The notes under the pieces are model-generated. The model was given only the letters and a program-made list of their open reading frames with translations. It was not told where the DNA came from and did no database searches. Made by a program: the position numbers and the translations under genes. Of a DNA stretch of 64,000 nt, positions 43,806 through 51,561 are shown one piece after another. The stretch is from contig NZ_FNBN01000002.1 of assembly GCF_900102545.1 (NCBI RefSeq), positions 718,264 to 782,263 of the forward strand, read 5' to 3'. Each line of letters begins with the position of its first letter. The first letter of the stretch is position 1. This DNA is from Chitinophaga filiformis. Its GTDB lineage: Bacteria > Bacteroidota > Bacteroidia > Chitinophagales > Chitinophagaceae.

Positions 43806-44489
43806 ATGAATACACCTTACCCAGCAGCCTCACATGAGGCTCCCCCATCGAAAATCCTGTTGGTAACAGGAGATGCATCTGTTTTGCGTAAATTCCGTCA
43901 GCAGTTAATGCCAATTTATGAGGTGATAACGGCCAACACCGTTGCAGAAGGCGTCCTACTGACCAACAAACAGCTTCCAGATCTAATCCTGTGTGATGTA
44001 TTGGTAACCGATACCTCCGGCTATCAGTTTTTGATTACCCTCAGAGATGATCCCAGTCTGAAACATCTGCCTTTTATTCTTTTCAACCGGCTCAATGTAA
44101 ACCCTAATGTCCGGAAGGGCATGAACCTTGGTGCGGATGATTACCTGGTGTATCCGTTCAGCGGCGAAGAATTACTGAAAAGTATCCAATCCCGCCTGAG
44201 CAGATACCATCATATCAGGGAAACCCTCGGTCCTGTTAAAGAGGCGATGATACCTCCTGTTCATGCCGATGGCAGGGGAACCGTGGTTAACGAGCGACTG
44301 AGCAAGACAGAAGCCAAGATCCTGGATATGATAGCCCGTGGTATGAGCAGCAGGGACATTGCGTCCTTTAAGTGCATCAGTGTCCGAACAGTGGATAATC
44401 ACAGGCATAATATCACCAAGAAATTACAGCTCTCAGGTCCCAACGCGCTTGTCAAATTTGCGATCGGTTACGGGGGAATTGCCCGGTAG
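43806..44489 (+). CDS. LuxR/NarL-type regulator with degenerate receiver domain
   Basis: A 227-residue protein with a receiver-like domain (15-135) and a C-terminal LuxR-type helix-turn-helix (LSKTEAKILDMIARGMSSRDIA, VRTVDNHRHNITKKL). In the receiver only the phosphoacceptor-like Asp64 is kept. The acidic pair after the first strand is Thr21-Gly22 (LLVTGDAS instead of LLVDDD). The Thr/Ser of strand 4 is replaced (ILFNR) and the strand-5 Lys is Tyr (LVYPF). It is unlikely to be a standard phospho-switch. No kinase is adjacent. Targets are unknown. Confidence 0.88.
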   Translation: MNTPYPAASHEAPPSKILLVTGDASVLRKFRQQLMPIYEVITANTVAEGVLLTNKQLPDLILCDVLVTDTSGYQFLITLRDDPSLKHLPFILFNRLNVNPNVRKGMNLGADDYLVYPFSGEELLKSIQSRLSRYHHIRETLGPVKEAMIPPVHADGRGTVVNERLSKTEAKILDMIARGMSSRDIASFKCISVRTVDNHRHNITKKLQLSGPNALVKFAIGYGGIAR

Positions 44490-44518
44490 TTTCAGCGACA
44501 AGTAAGATATAAACGTGA

Positions 44519-44765
44519 TTTCCCGGTTATGAAACCGGAGGTTATAAGCATGGGTACAAATATGGGAGCCCAAGGTATAACCCCAGGGACAAAACGATAT
44601 TATTTGCGGCGATTAGCCGCACTGACCGGGCTTTGTGTAGCCTGGGTGATACCCTGGGACTAAACTGTATTATTCGCTACGATTAGCTCCGTAGGAGCGA
44701 TATTGTTTGTAGCGCGGGGTGATAACCCCGGGGACGAAATGAATCCCCAGAGGGCCGGAAACCGC
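44519..44765. repeat. Tandem 70-75-bp units of the palindromic repeat family
   Basis: Units begin at GGGAC (44586, 44656, 44731) and run GGGAC-(A/T)AAAC..TATTATT..GATTAGC, then a hairpin segment, then a TGTGTAG or TGTTTGTAG core and a GGGTGATA(A)CCC hairpin. The second unit holds CTCCGTAGGAG and TGTTTGTAGCGCGGGGTGAT, identical to the copy at 27654. A first, weaker unit with CCGGTT/AACCGG begins near 44520. The stretch lies downstream of the LuxR-type gene. Confidence 0.75.
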
Positions 44766-44807
44766 GTATCGAAATGAATCCCCCAAACCGGTAATTCATG
44801 AAAAAAC

Positions 44808-44837
44808 AAAAGAGCGTCCAATCGAACGCTCTTTTTT
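44808..44837. terminator. Hairpin terminator in the convergent gap
   Basis: AAAAGAGCGT (44808-44817) pairs with ACGCTCTTTT (44826-44835), with T and A tracts on both sides. It may end transcription through the repeat block. Confidence 0.75.
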
Positions 44838-45394
44838 ATGCAGAGGAAAATTATGTCAAAAAAAAACGGCCAACCATGAATGGAAAGCCGGTCTTTCATC
44901 CATTGTTTGTTAACCCCAGTTATCGAATCCTATTTGGTATCTGGTAACTGGGGCTACCCTCACAAGGATTGTTAATGCAATATTAAGACTTTGTTAATTA
45001 GAAAGTTGTTAATCCTTGGTTAACGAAAATTTATTCTTGCATCATCTTCGTAATACGAGGTGACACGTTTGTTGGATAGCGGAAATCCCTGTCAAATGAC
45101 TGCGTAAACATGCATGATGCTTTTTTGCCAGATTCACAGCATATTTTCACATCCGCCCTTTTCGGGGACTAACGGTTCCCGCTATCGTCAATACATTCTT
45201 AGTTTGATTTTTGAACATCGTGGAATCATCGTTTTTCCGTAAATAATATCCGGAAAAACGTAAAAACTGACAATACACTGACAGAACAAAGGGCATATCC
45301 GGGCTTATGAATTATTACAAATCCGCGAAACTGCGACCATATTGCCTTTTGGGGCCTATCTGCCCGAGGATGGGTAATTATCACCAAACATCCT
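44838..45394. other. Gene-free stretch with structured segments
   Basis: No credible gene is seen in these 557 bp, although the flanking genes are convergent and would need little space. CCCCAGTTA (44914-44922) pairs with TAACTGGGG (44945-44953). GATAGCGG (45075-45082) pairs at long range with CCGCTATC (45179-45186). CGTTTTTCCG (45230-45239) pairs with CGGAAAAACG (45251-45260), which could end the ThuA transcript. Four GTTAAT/GTTAAC motifs lie between 44970 and 45025. A small RNA is possible but unproven. Confidence 0.4.
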
Positions 45395-46174
45395 TCAGGG
45401 CTTCTCAGCAGCCCAGAAAATGGCATTGCGGAACAAAGTAAGGTATGCCTTGTTTTCAAACAGGTCAGGGGAATGGCCCATGAAAATATAGACGTTGCGG
45501 GCCCTATACGCGGTATTGGTCCATATTACAGGATGGTCCCCCATTTTCTTTCCGGAGGCAGGTTTATAGGAGTTTTCGTCCACACTGGCCAGTACGTGCA
45601 CATCAGGACGCGGACTCCTATCATAGGTATACCACTCTTCTGTCTTTACATTAAACACTGCAGGTACGCCATTCAGTACGGGATGTGTGGCGTCTTCCAC
45701 ATGTACATCGCCTGCTGCAAAATCGGCGATATAATCTTTGAAGCGGATCTTGCCCATGAATTGATAAAACCAGGACCATAAGCCATATCCGTCAAACTCT
45801 CCCAGCAAGGTAGCGTGATGAAAGCCTATCCATCCACCTTTCCCTTCAGATATATACTGTTCAAATGCCTTCACTGCTGCCGGCTTCCAGGCATAGGGAG
45901 GATAATCCAGCTGGATGAACAACTGATATTGCGCCAGGAAAACACTGTCTACCTTATCTGTGTTATGAATGTAGTCAATGGCAAAACCGCTGTCGGTCGC
46001 CAGCTTGTCCAGCCACACCTTTGCGGTCTTTGAATAGGCAATATGATGCCCGCCGTTTTCTGCCAGTGCCAGTACACGGAAACGGGGTTTAACAGGTTGC
46101 AGGGCCATTAAGGAACACAGGCCGGCCATAAGGGGAATGAAGAGGATGATCTTTCTGAAAATACGTTGAAGCAT
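45395..46174 (-). CDS. ThuA-like domain protein, exported
   Basis: A 259-residue protein from the ATG at 46172-46174 (MLQRIFRKIILFIPLMAGLCS), which gives a signal sequence; the longer frame from 46222 would hide it. The rest is a ThuA-like, glutamine-amidotransferase-fold domain: FRVLALAENGGHHIAYSK, VFLAQYQLFIQLDYPPYAW, GGWIGFHHATLL, HPVLNGVPAVFNVKTEEWYTYDRSP and VIWTNTAYRARNVYIFMGHSPDLF. Members are linked to sugar (trehalose-type) use, but their reaction is unsettled. It stands alone, with 171 bp to the divergent SWIB gene. Confidence 0.88.
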   Translation of the reverse strand: MLQRIFRKIILFIPLMAGLCSLMALQPVKPRFRVLALAENGGHHIAYSKTAKVWLDKLATDSGFAIDYIHNTDKVDSVFLAQYQLFIQLDYPPYAWKPAAVKAFEQYISEGKGGWIGFHHATLLGEFDGYGLWSWFYQFMGKIRFKDYIADFAAGDVHVEDATHPVLNGVPAVFNVKTEEWYTYDRSPRPDVHVLASVDENSYKPASGKKMGDHPVIWTNTAYRARNVYIFMGHSPDLFENKAYLTLFRNAIFWAAEKP

Positions 46175-46345
46175 GGTGATTGAGATGAATGTGATGTTTA
46201 CAAAATAGCACATCCGGCTCAATAATACCAGACCTCCGTACCAGGATCAGACTGGGTGCTTTCTGCCATTATCTTTCAGCCTTATCAATTGGGGCATAGT
46301 ATTTGGGGTTGCCATATTTATTACAATCATAAAAAAGGTTTACAA

Positions 46346-46693
46346 ATGCCTACTTCAAAACAAACAACAGCAAAACCAGCAGCGAAGAACACAACAAAAG
46401 CAGCACCGGCTAAGGAATCTGCGGCTAAGAAACCAGCCAAGGAAACCGGCGGTAAAGGTCTTAAAGCGCCTTTGACGCCCAGCCCTGAATTAGCAGCTGT
46501 TATTGGAAATGATCCGCTGCCCAGAACTGAAATGACTAAAAAGATCTGGGATTATATCAAGGAACACAATCTGCAGGATGCGCAGAATAAACGTCTGATC
46601 AATGCTGACGATAAACTGAAGAAGGTTTTCAACGGCAAAAGCCAGATCTCCATGTTTGAACTGGCGAAAGAAATGAATCAGCACGTGAAATAA
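46346..46693 (+). CDS. SWIB/MDM2 domain protein with Ala/Lys-rich tail
   Basis: A 115-residue protein from the ATG at 46346 (MPTSKQTTAKPAAKN); an in-frame start at 46256 would add 30 unrelated residues. The first 45 residues are rich in Lys, Ala, Thr and Pro, like bacterial histone H1-type tails. The rest is a SWIB domain (LAAVIGNDPLPRTEMTKKIWDYIKEH, DKLKKVF, MFELAKEMNQHV). Such domains are known from chromatin remodellers in eukaryotes and from chlamydiae and some Bacteroidota. A DNA-binding or nucleoid role is likely but not shown. Confidence 0.9.
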   Translation: MPTSKQTTAKPAAKNTTKAAPAKESAAKKPAKETGGKGLKAPLTPSPELAAVIGNDPLPRTEMTKKIWDYIKEHNLQDAQNKRLINADDKLKKVFNGKSQISMFELAKEMNQHVK

Positions 46694-46746
46694 TCGTCAA
46701 CCCCTTATCTTATTAATTTATTAATACGAGGGTTCCTTGTTGTTTT

Positions 46747-46790
46747 AATGGGTTGTTACCTGCACACTGTTGTGTGGGCAACAACCCATT
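46747..46790 (+). terminator. Long stem-loop after the SWIB gene
   Basis: AATGGGTTGTT (46747-46757) pairs with AACAACCCATT (46780-46790), and inside it CACAC pairs with GTGTG around TGTT. No T-run follows, so it may be a terminator, an mRNA-stabilising hairpin or part of a small RNA. Confidence 0.5.
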
Positions 46791-47119
46791 GTCGGGCACA
46801 TCGCTTATCACCACTGTTCCCGCTTCCCATCACAGACCATCTGCCGATTTTCACGCCCTGTTTTACAGATGAGCCTATACCAATATGCGCCCCACTCCTA
46901 CAGTCACATGCCCAGTGCACTTTTCTATTTACTCATTAACATGGCATTAACTTATTTCTAAGAAAAAAAAATTTCCTTTGCAGGCATCAACTTTATTGCG
47001 TTTATCAAACCTTATTTGTAACACCAAAAACCTAAAAAAACAAGAGCGATCAGTACCATCATACACCGTATCCTGAATCAGCACGTAATATTTATCATTC
47101 CACACAACCTCAAAATATT
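46791..47119. other. Intergenic region before the deacetylase gene
   Basis: These 329 bp are A/T rich with several A-tracts. Short open frames here lack any recognisable sequence. CTTATTTGTAAC near 47010 is only a partial promoter match. I see no gene. Confidence 0.4.
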
Positions 47120-48037
47120 ATGAAGAACAGCTGTATCCCCACGTTTACACTCTCCATCGACTGGGAGGACTTTGGACAGTTATTGTGCAGAGATCATTGC
47201 TCACTGGTCACACGACCGCTTAAAACGATTGACAGACAAACGAACATTATTCTTGACATTTTATCCCAGACAAACCAGAAAGCTACTTTCTTTATCCTTG
47301 GTATGCTGGCGCAATACCGGCCCGACCTGGTTATGAAGATCGCCAGCCAGGGACATGAAATTGCCATGCATGGTCAGCATCATATGAACATGCGTAGCCT
47401 TAGCAAAGCCGAGGCGTACAAAGACCTGTCAGATTCCTACAAACTGATAACCGATATTATTGGAGCGCCCGTATATGGTTACAGGGCGCCATACTTTTCC
47501 ATTGATGAAAGTAATCTGTATGTACTGGAAATACTGTCTGAACTAGGCCTCATCTATGACAGCAGTATCTTCCCCATCAAACTAAAACGGTATGGCATAG
47601 CCAATTTCAATACGAATGATATGCTTTATCACCTGCCGAATGGAAAATCGCTCGTTGAATTACCCCTGACGGTGATAGACTGGAACAGTAAGAAAATACC
47701 GGTAGCCGGTGGTGGTTATATGAGGCTTTTCCCTAAATTTTATTTAGACCGCGTTTTCAGAGAACTGAACAACAGGCAGCAGCATGTAATGTTATATCTG
47801 CACCCCTACGAATTTGACACGCGGCATATAAATTGCAGGGAAAATTATCCCCCAGGTACCAGTTACTCCAAAGCCAAAACATTTCTTACCAATATGCGCT
47901 GGAACCTGTTCAGGAGTTCCATTCGGCCGAAAATAAGTTCTTTACTTCAAAGTTATAATTTCATTACCTGTTTAAAAAAAGCTGAGCATGTCAAAACACG
48001 TACACACAGCCCAACAGTACTGGGATGTCCGCAGTGA
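47120..48037 (+). CDS. Polysaccharide deacetylase family protein (NodB-like)
   Basis: A 305-residue NodB-fold protein of the type found in exopolysaccharide loci. Motif 1 is FTLSIDWEDFGQ at residue 9. The metal-binding His pair is in GHEIAMHGQHHMNM, the third motif is YGYRAPYFSI, and LYLHPYEFD supplies the C-terminal His. It should remove N-acetyl groups from a glycan or glycan precursor. There is no signal peptide, so it would act inside the cell. Its last 50 bp overlap the next gene in another frame, which suggests translational coupling. Confidence 0.9.
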   Translation: MKNSCIPTFTLSIDWEDFGQLLCRDHCSLVTRPLKTIDRQTNIILDILSQTNQKATFFILGMLAQYRPDLVMKIASQGHEIAMHGQHHMNMRSLSKAEAYKDLSDSYKLITDIIGAPVYGYRAPYFSIDESNLYVLEILSELGLIYDSSIFPIKLKRYGIANFNTNDMLYHLPNGKSLVELPLTVIDWNSKKIPVAGGGYMRLFPKFYLDRVFRELNNRQQHVMLYLHPYEFDTRHINCRENYPPGTSYSKAKTFLTNMRWNLFRSSIRPKISSLLQSYNFITCLKKAEHVKTRTHSPTVLGCPQ

Positions 48038-48620
48038 TCTATTTGCCAATTATTACAAAAAACCATCCCTTTTCGACAAGATGTTCAGGCAGGCAGTTTA
48101 CACCCGTACGGCTGTTGCGCTGAAAACAATACAGGAATACAATCAACCCACTGTATTAGATATTGGTTCCGGCCCGGGAGTAAACAGTGTGACCTGGTTG
48201 AAAAACTCAGATGCTTCCTTCCTGCTGGGAATTGATTTTGCAGAATCGATGAATGAATATGCAAGAAAACATGCTGCCGCAGAGGGTGTTTCCAATCGTT
48301 GCAAATTTATCGAAGGCGATTTCATGAAGCATGATCTGGACAACCAGACCTTTGATGTGTCAGTAGCAGCAGGCGTATTAGATTATATTGAAGATGCCCG
48401 TTCATTTATAAAGAGAATGGATGCCGTTACCAATAAGGCATTTGTAGTGTCCTGGCCAAAGAACGGTCTCAGAATGGCGCTCCGCCGGTATCGTTATACC
48501 TGTTCTGTTTACCATTACAGTGAAAAAAGTATACGGGATCTGCACGCCAGCTGTAACATTAAAAACATTGAGATGGTTACCACCAATGCCGGCTGGGTAA
48601 CCATTGCCAGGAAAAAATAA
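47988..48620 (+). CDS. Class I SAM-dependent methyltransferase
   Basis: A 210-residue methyltransferase with motif I VLDIGSGPGVNS (about 56-67), motif II LLGIDFAESMNEYAR, motif III FIEGDF and motif IV VSVAAGVLDYIEDA. The acceptor is unknown; its overlap with the deacetylase gene points to a glycan or lipid-linked sugar. The ATG at 47988 (MSKHVHTAQQYWDVRSDLF) is chosen because the conserved helix follows at once. Confidence 0.88.
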   Translation: MSKHVHTAQQYWDVRSDLFANYYKKPSLFDKMFRQAVYTRTAVALKTIQEYNQPTVLDIGSGPGVNSVTWLKNSDASFLLGIDFAESMNEYARKHAAAEGVSNRCKFIEGDFMKHDLDNQTFDVSVAAGVLDYIEDARSFIKRMDAVTNKAFVVSWPKNGLRMALRRYRYTCSVYHYSEKSIRDLHASCNIKNIEMVTTNAGWVTIARKK

Positions 48621-48640
48621 GATCCGATATTCCATATAAA

Positions 48641-48669
48641 GGCCCGCCAGGTATAAGCTGGCGGGCTTT
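48641..48669. terminator. Bidirectional terminator between methyltransferase genes
   Basis: GCCCGCCAG (48642-48650) pairs with CTGGCGGGC (48658-48666), flanked by AAAG and TTTA. It lies between convergent genes. Confidence 0.82.
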
Positions 48670-48689
48670 AATGCTATCTGCCAGTATCA

Positions 48690-49571
48690 TCAGATGGCCT
48701 GATTCCTGAGATATACCTTATCAGCAGTTTTTAATCTGTCTTTTACAAAATCTACATCCCTGATGTAGATGGTATTTAAATCGCCAAAGGTGTCGCATTT
48801 GCTAAGTACTTTCTTAAACGGATCATACGTATAAGGAAGGAATCCATATCCCAGCAGCGCCTCATGATTCTTCCTGTTCTCCACTCCATAGCGCTCACTC
48901 AAACCGTTTAACTCAATAATGATACCTTTCAGGCTTTCATTCTGCAATGTTTCTTTTGCGCCTTTCAGCACCTCCGTTTCAAATCCTTCCACATCAATTT
49001 TTAGCAGGATAGGAGATTGATGTTCCAGCACATTATCGAGCGTGTCTATACTGATCTCGACGGTGTCTGCGGCCTCATTTCCAACCACCACGTGATTGGT
49101 AGTATCCAGTGAAGTCGTGAAATTCACTACGCCCGCTGTTGATCCCAATGCGATGTTAAGTGCATGGACCCTGTCGCACATATCATTGATGCGGATATTC
49201 GCCTGCAACTTTGCATAAGTGGAAGGAGCCGGCTCAATGGCGATCGTCTCTGCTTCTACATGAGCGGAAGCCAATACGGTATATCCTCCTACATTGGCGC
49301 CTACATCTACAAAGAGATCTCCCGCCCTTAATAAATGCAGTAAAAAGCTCATGTCCTGGAATTCATGCAAACCACAGTATAAATTGCCTGTGGCCCCGCA
49401 CATTCCTTTCTGTATAATCAATTTCGATTTTACAGTGAAGGGGTAAATGACAGGATACGGCGTCAGCCTTGAAGATATCTGCCAGCCAATAAAACGGCAT
49501 ATCGTCTGGAGCTTACGATCTGTATTCAAGGGGTGATTAGCCAGAAATTTCAACGTGTTAAGAAGACTCAT
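48690..49571 (-). CDS. FkbM family methyltransferase
   Basis: A 293-residue protein from the ATG at 49569-49571 (MSLLNTLKFLANHPLN); an upstream ATG at 49655 would add 28 residues unlike the family. FkbM features are LFVDVGANVGGYTVLAS (motif I), TIAIEPAPSTYAKLQANI, and ILLKIDVEGFETEVLKGAKETL. It likely O-methylates a sugar in the surface glycan or a related metabolite. It is in the same direction as the type IX cargo gene upstream but separated from it by a terminator. Confidence 0.9.
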   Translation of the reverse strand: MSLLNTLKFLANHPLNTDRKLQTICRFIGWQISSRLTPYPVIYPFTVKSKLIIQKGMCGATGNLYCGLHEFQDMSFLLHLLRAGDLFVDVGANVGGYTVLASAHVEAETIAIEPAPSTYAKLQANIRINDMCDRVHALNIALGSTAGVVNFTTSLDTTNHVVVGNEAADTVEISIDTLDNVLEHQSPILLKIDVEGFETEVLKGAKETLQNESLKGIIIELNGLSERYGVENRKNHEALLGYGFLPYTYDPFKKVLSKCDTFGDLNTIYIRDVDFVKDRLKTADKVYLRNQAI

Positions 49572-49718
49572 GGGATTGGTTCTGTTATGGAGTTTATACG
49601 GGGTAAAGACAAAATATAACAATCCTCTCTTGTGTGGTTCACTTGCAGGAGGCATTCATTACTCTCTTAGAAAAATTGCATTCCGTCTTCAAACTACGAT
49701 AAATTTCCGAGCCGGAAA

Positions 49719-49742
49719 ATTTTTTCCGGCTCAACAGTCTGC
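49719..49742 (-). terminator. Terminator after the type IX cargo gene
   Basis: GAGCCGGAAAA (49719-49729) pairs with TTTTCCGGCTC (49732-49742) with a very short loop and flanking T/A tracts. Confidence 0.75.
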
Positions 49743-49753
49743 CTTACAATTGT

Positions 49754-51388
49754 TTATCTGACCAATACCAGGCTGCCCTGTTGTTTCATTGGCTGCCCCT
49801 TGCTATCAATATATGTCAATGCCCATACATAACTGCCTGCCGGTAAATAACTGCCTTTCTGTGCCCCATCCCAGCCCATCTCGGGGTTATTCGATTCAAA
49901 TATGAGATTTCCCCAGCGTCCGTATACAGCCAGTCTGAATCCTGTAACTGCGTCGTGTACTTTTACTTTGAATACATCATTGATGCCGTCTCTGTTCGGA
50001 CTGAAAGCCGTGGGAATATATACCGCACAATCCCTCAATTCCATTTCAATACCTGTCTGCCCTTCTACCGTGCAACCATGACTGTCAGACACTGTATAGC
50101 GGTACCAGCCCGCCTCCAGCTGTTGTAGTATGCTGTCTGACTGCGTAACATTATTCGCAGGGATACTATACGTATAAGGCGGTGTTCCACCCGCAGGCGT
50201 AAGTATGATCCTGCCATCATGCACACTGCTGCAGCTGGTATTCTTTATCGAAACATCCTGCAGGAAAAATGGAGGCGGATCAGTAATGCGGATATCTTCC
50301 AGCCTGTTGTAACAACCATTTTCATCTTCCACTTTCACATAATAATTGCCTGCCGGCAAATGATCAAAGTCTGCAGTGCTGACGCTATGCACCGTGTTAT
50401 TTAAATAGTAACGGTATGGCGGCTGTCCGCCTGTAGTATTGATCTTTAAACTATGCTGATCATCTCCATTACACAGCGCGTCTGTCACCGTAAAGGAACT
50501 TGCCAGGTCAGATTCAGCAATAGTCACTTTACCTGAGATTTTCATCCCGCTTTTTGCTGTTACTGTCACCTGGTAATCGCCCGCAGCCAGATGTGATAAA
50601 GAGCTCGTTGTTTCCCCTCCCGGCAACCATTCATAGGTAAAAGGCCCTGTTCCGGTAATCACCTTCACTGATATATTTCCGGTATTTCCACCCTTGCAGG
50701 TATTTGTTGCAGCAATACTGATCTGTGGTGCAGTGCTTAGCTGTGGAGATAAATTATCTATCAGCGCCACCACACCATATTTGCTGTCGCATGCGGCGGA
50801 TGATACTGTGGCATAAACAGACAGGTATTTATATTCAGCCGAAGGGTTCAGATTCGCGGAATAACGCTTCCAGCTGGTATGATAGAATTCCCTGGAGTTC
50901 CACAACAGCTCTGCCGTATCTCCCGGCGTATTTCCTCCGTATATTGATACATTCCCATAACATCCTTTGTAAACATAAGCAGCGTAATAGGCAAGATCTA
51001 AGGACATATTATAAGATCTTCCTGCCAGCATGGGAGCCGTCAGTTTCTGCGCAATACCTTCCAGGTATCCGGGTCCGCTGTGTAACCCTACATAGGACTT
51101 CCCGTCAGTAGGCGGCACATTTACCTTGTACATGCCTGGTTGCACATCTGGCGTTTGTGCGGCGATTACCCAGCCTGCAGGCGCTTTATTATCCTTGGGC
51201 TTATCTTCCAGTGATGGATTGACAAGTGGTATATCCTGTGCTGTTACAGGGCGGGTTGAGATACCGGCAGTAACTAAACAAAAGAGCAATTTCAGACCGG
51301 TACAGGTTAATCGGTTTCCTCCAACAAAGAATGAGTGGCATGCGCGCACGATATTCCATTGCCGGGATGGACGGACAATGATTTTCAT
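49754..51388 (-). CDS. Type IX-secreted protein with SprB-type repeats and type B sorting domain
   Basis: A 544-residue protein. The N-terminus has a long basic region before a signal core (LKLLFCLVTAGISTRPVTAQ), so a later non-ATG start is possible. Residues about 50-215 resemble a jelly-roll carbohydrate-binding domain (IPLVNPSLEDKPKDNKAPAGW, YVGLHSGPGYLEGIAQKL). Three SprB-like repeats follow (TGPFTYEWLPGG, GGQPPYRYYLNN, GGTPPYTYSIP). The C-terminus (IPTAFSPNRDGINDVFKVKV, YGRWGNLIFESNN, GSLVLVR) is the type B sorting domain. It should be exported and surface-anchored; the ligand is unknown. Confidence 0.9.
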   Translation of the reverse strand: MKIIVRPSRQWNIVRACHSFFVGGNRLTCTGLKLLFCLVTAGISTRPVTAQDIPLVNPSLEDKPKDNKAPAGWVIAAQTPDVQPGMYKVNVPPTDGKSYVGLHSGPGYLEGIAQKLTAPMLAGRSYNMSLDLAYYAAYVYKGCYGNVSIYGGNTPGDTAELLWNSREFYHTSWKRYSANLNPSAEYKYLSVYATVSSAACDSKYGVVALIDNLSPQLSTAPQISIAATNTCKGGNTGNISVKVITGTGPFTYEWLPGGETTSSLSHLAAGDYQVTVTAKSGMKISGKVTIAESDLASSFTVTDALCNGDDQHSLKINTTGGQPPYRYYLNNTVHSVSTADFDHLPAGNYYVKVEDENGCYNRLEDIRITDPPPFFLQDVSIKNTSCSSVHDGRIILTPAGGTPPYTYSIPANNVTQSDSILQQLEAGWYRYTVSDSHGCTVEGQTGIEMELRDCAVYIPTAFSPNRDGINDVFKVKVHDAVTGFRLAVYGRWGNLIFESNNPEMGWDGAQKGSYLPAGSYVWALTYIDSKGQPMKQQGSLVLVR

Positions 51389-51460
51389 AGGTTCATAGGA
51401 TAGGCTCTTACTGCTTAAACGCAGTAAAATGATAAATTAGTCTGGAATAATAGTCTGAAT

Positions 51461-51468
51461 CAAATATA
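51461..51468 (-). promoter_or_regulatory. -7 box for the type IX cargo gene
   Basis: TATATTTG on the minus strand matches TAnnTTTG, with AACTTTTG just before it. It would give a leader of about 70 nt. A -33 element at the normal distance is not clear. Confidence 0.42.
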
Positions 51469-51561
51469 CAAAAGTTACTATATAATACTCCTGCTGAGCT
51501 AATAAATATTTTTAAAATTTACAATACATGAACAATGGAATCTCAACTTCTTTGAGAGATA

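Noticed and set aside
44660..44899. A 79-codon minus-strand frame, similar at its end to one at 27626-27811
   Set aside because: The similarity (SPGLSPRATN) comes from the shared DNA repeat, and the frame crosses a hairpin terminator.
45395..46174. ThuA and heme c dehydrogenase genes as one sugar-oxidation system
   Set aside because: They are often neighbours in other genomes, but here they are nearly 28 kb apart on separate units, so a joint system cannot be supported from this window.
46748..46961. Two overlapping 63-codon frames after the SWIB gene
   Set aside because: They start in the stem-loop at 46747-46790, differ only in frame, and show no conserved features.
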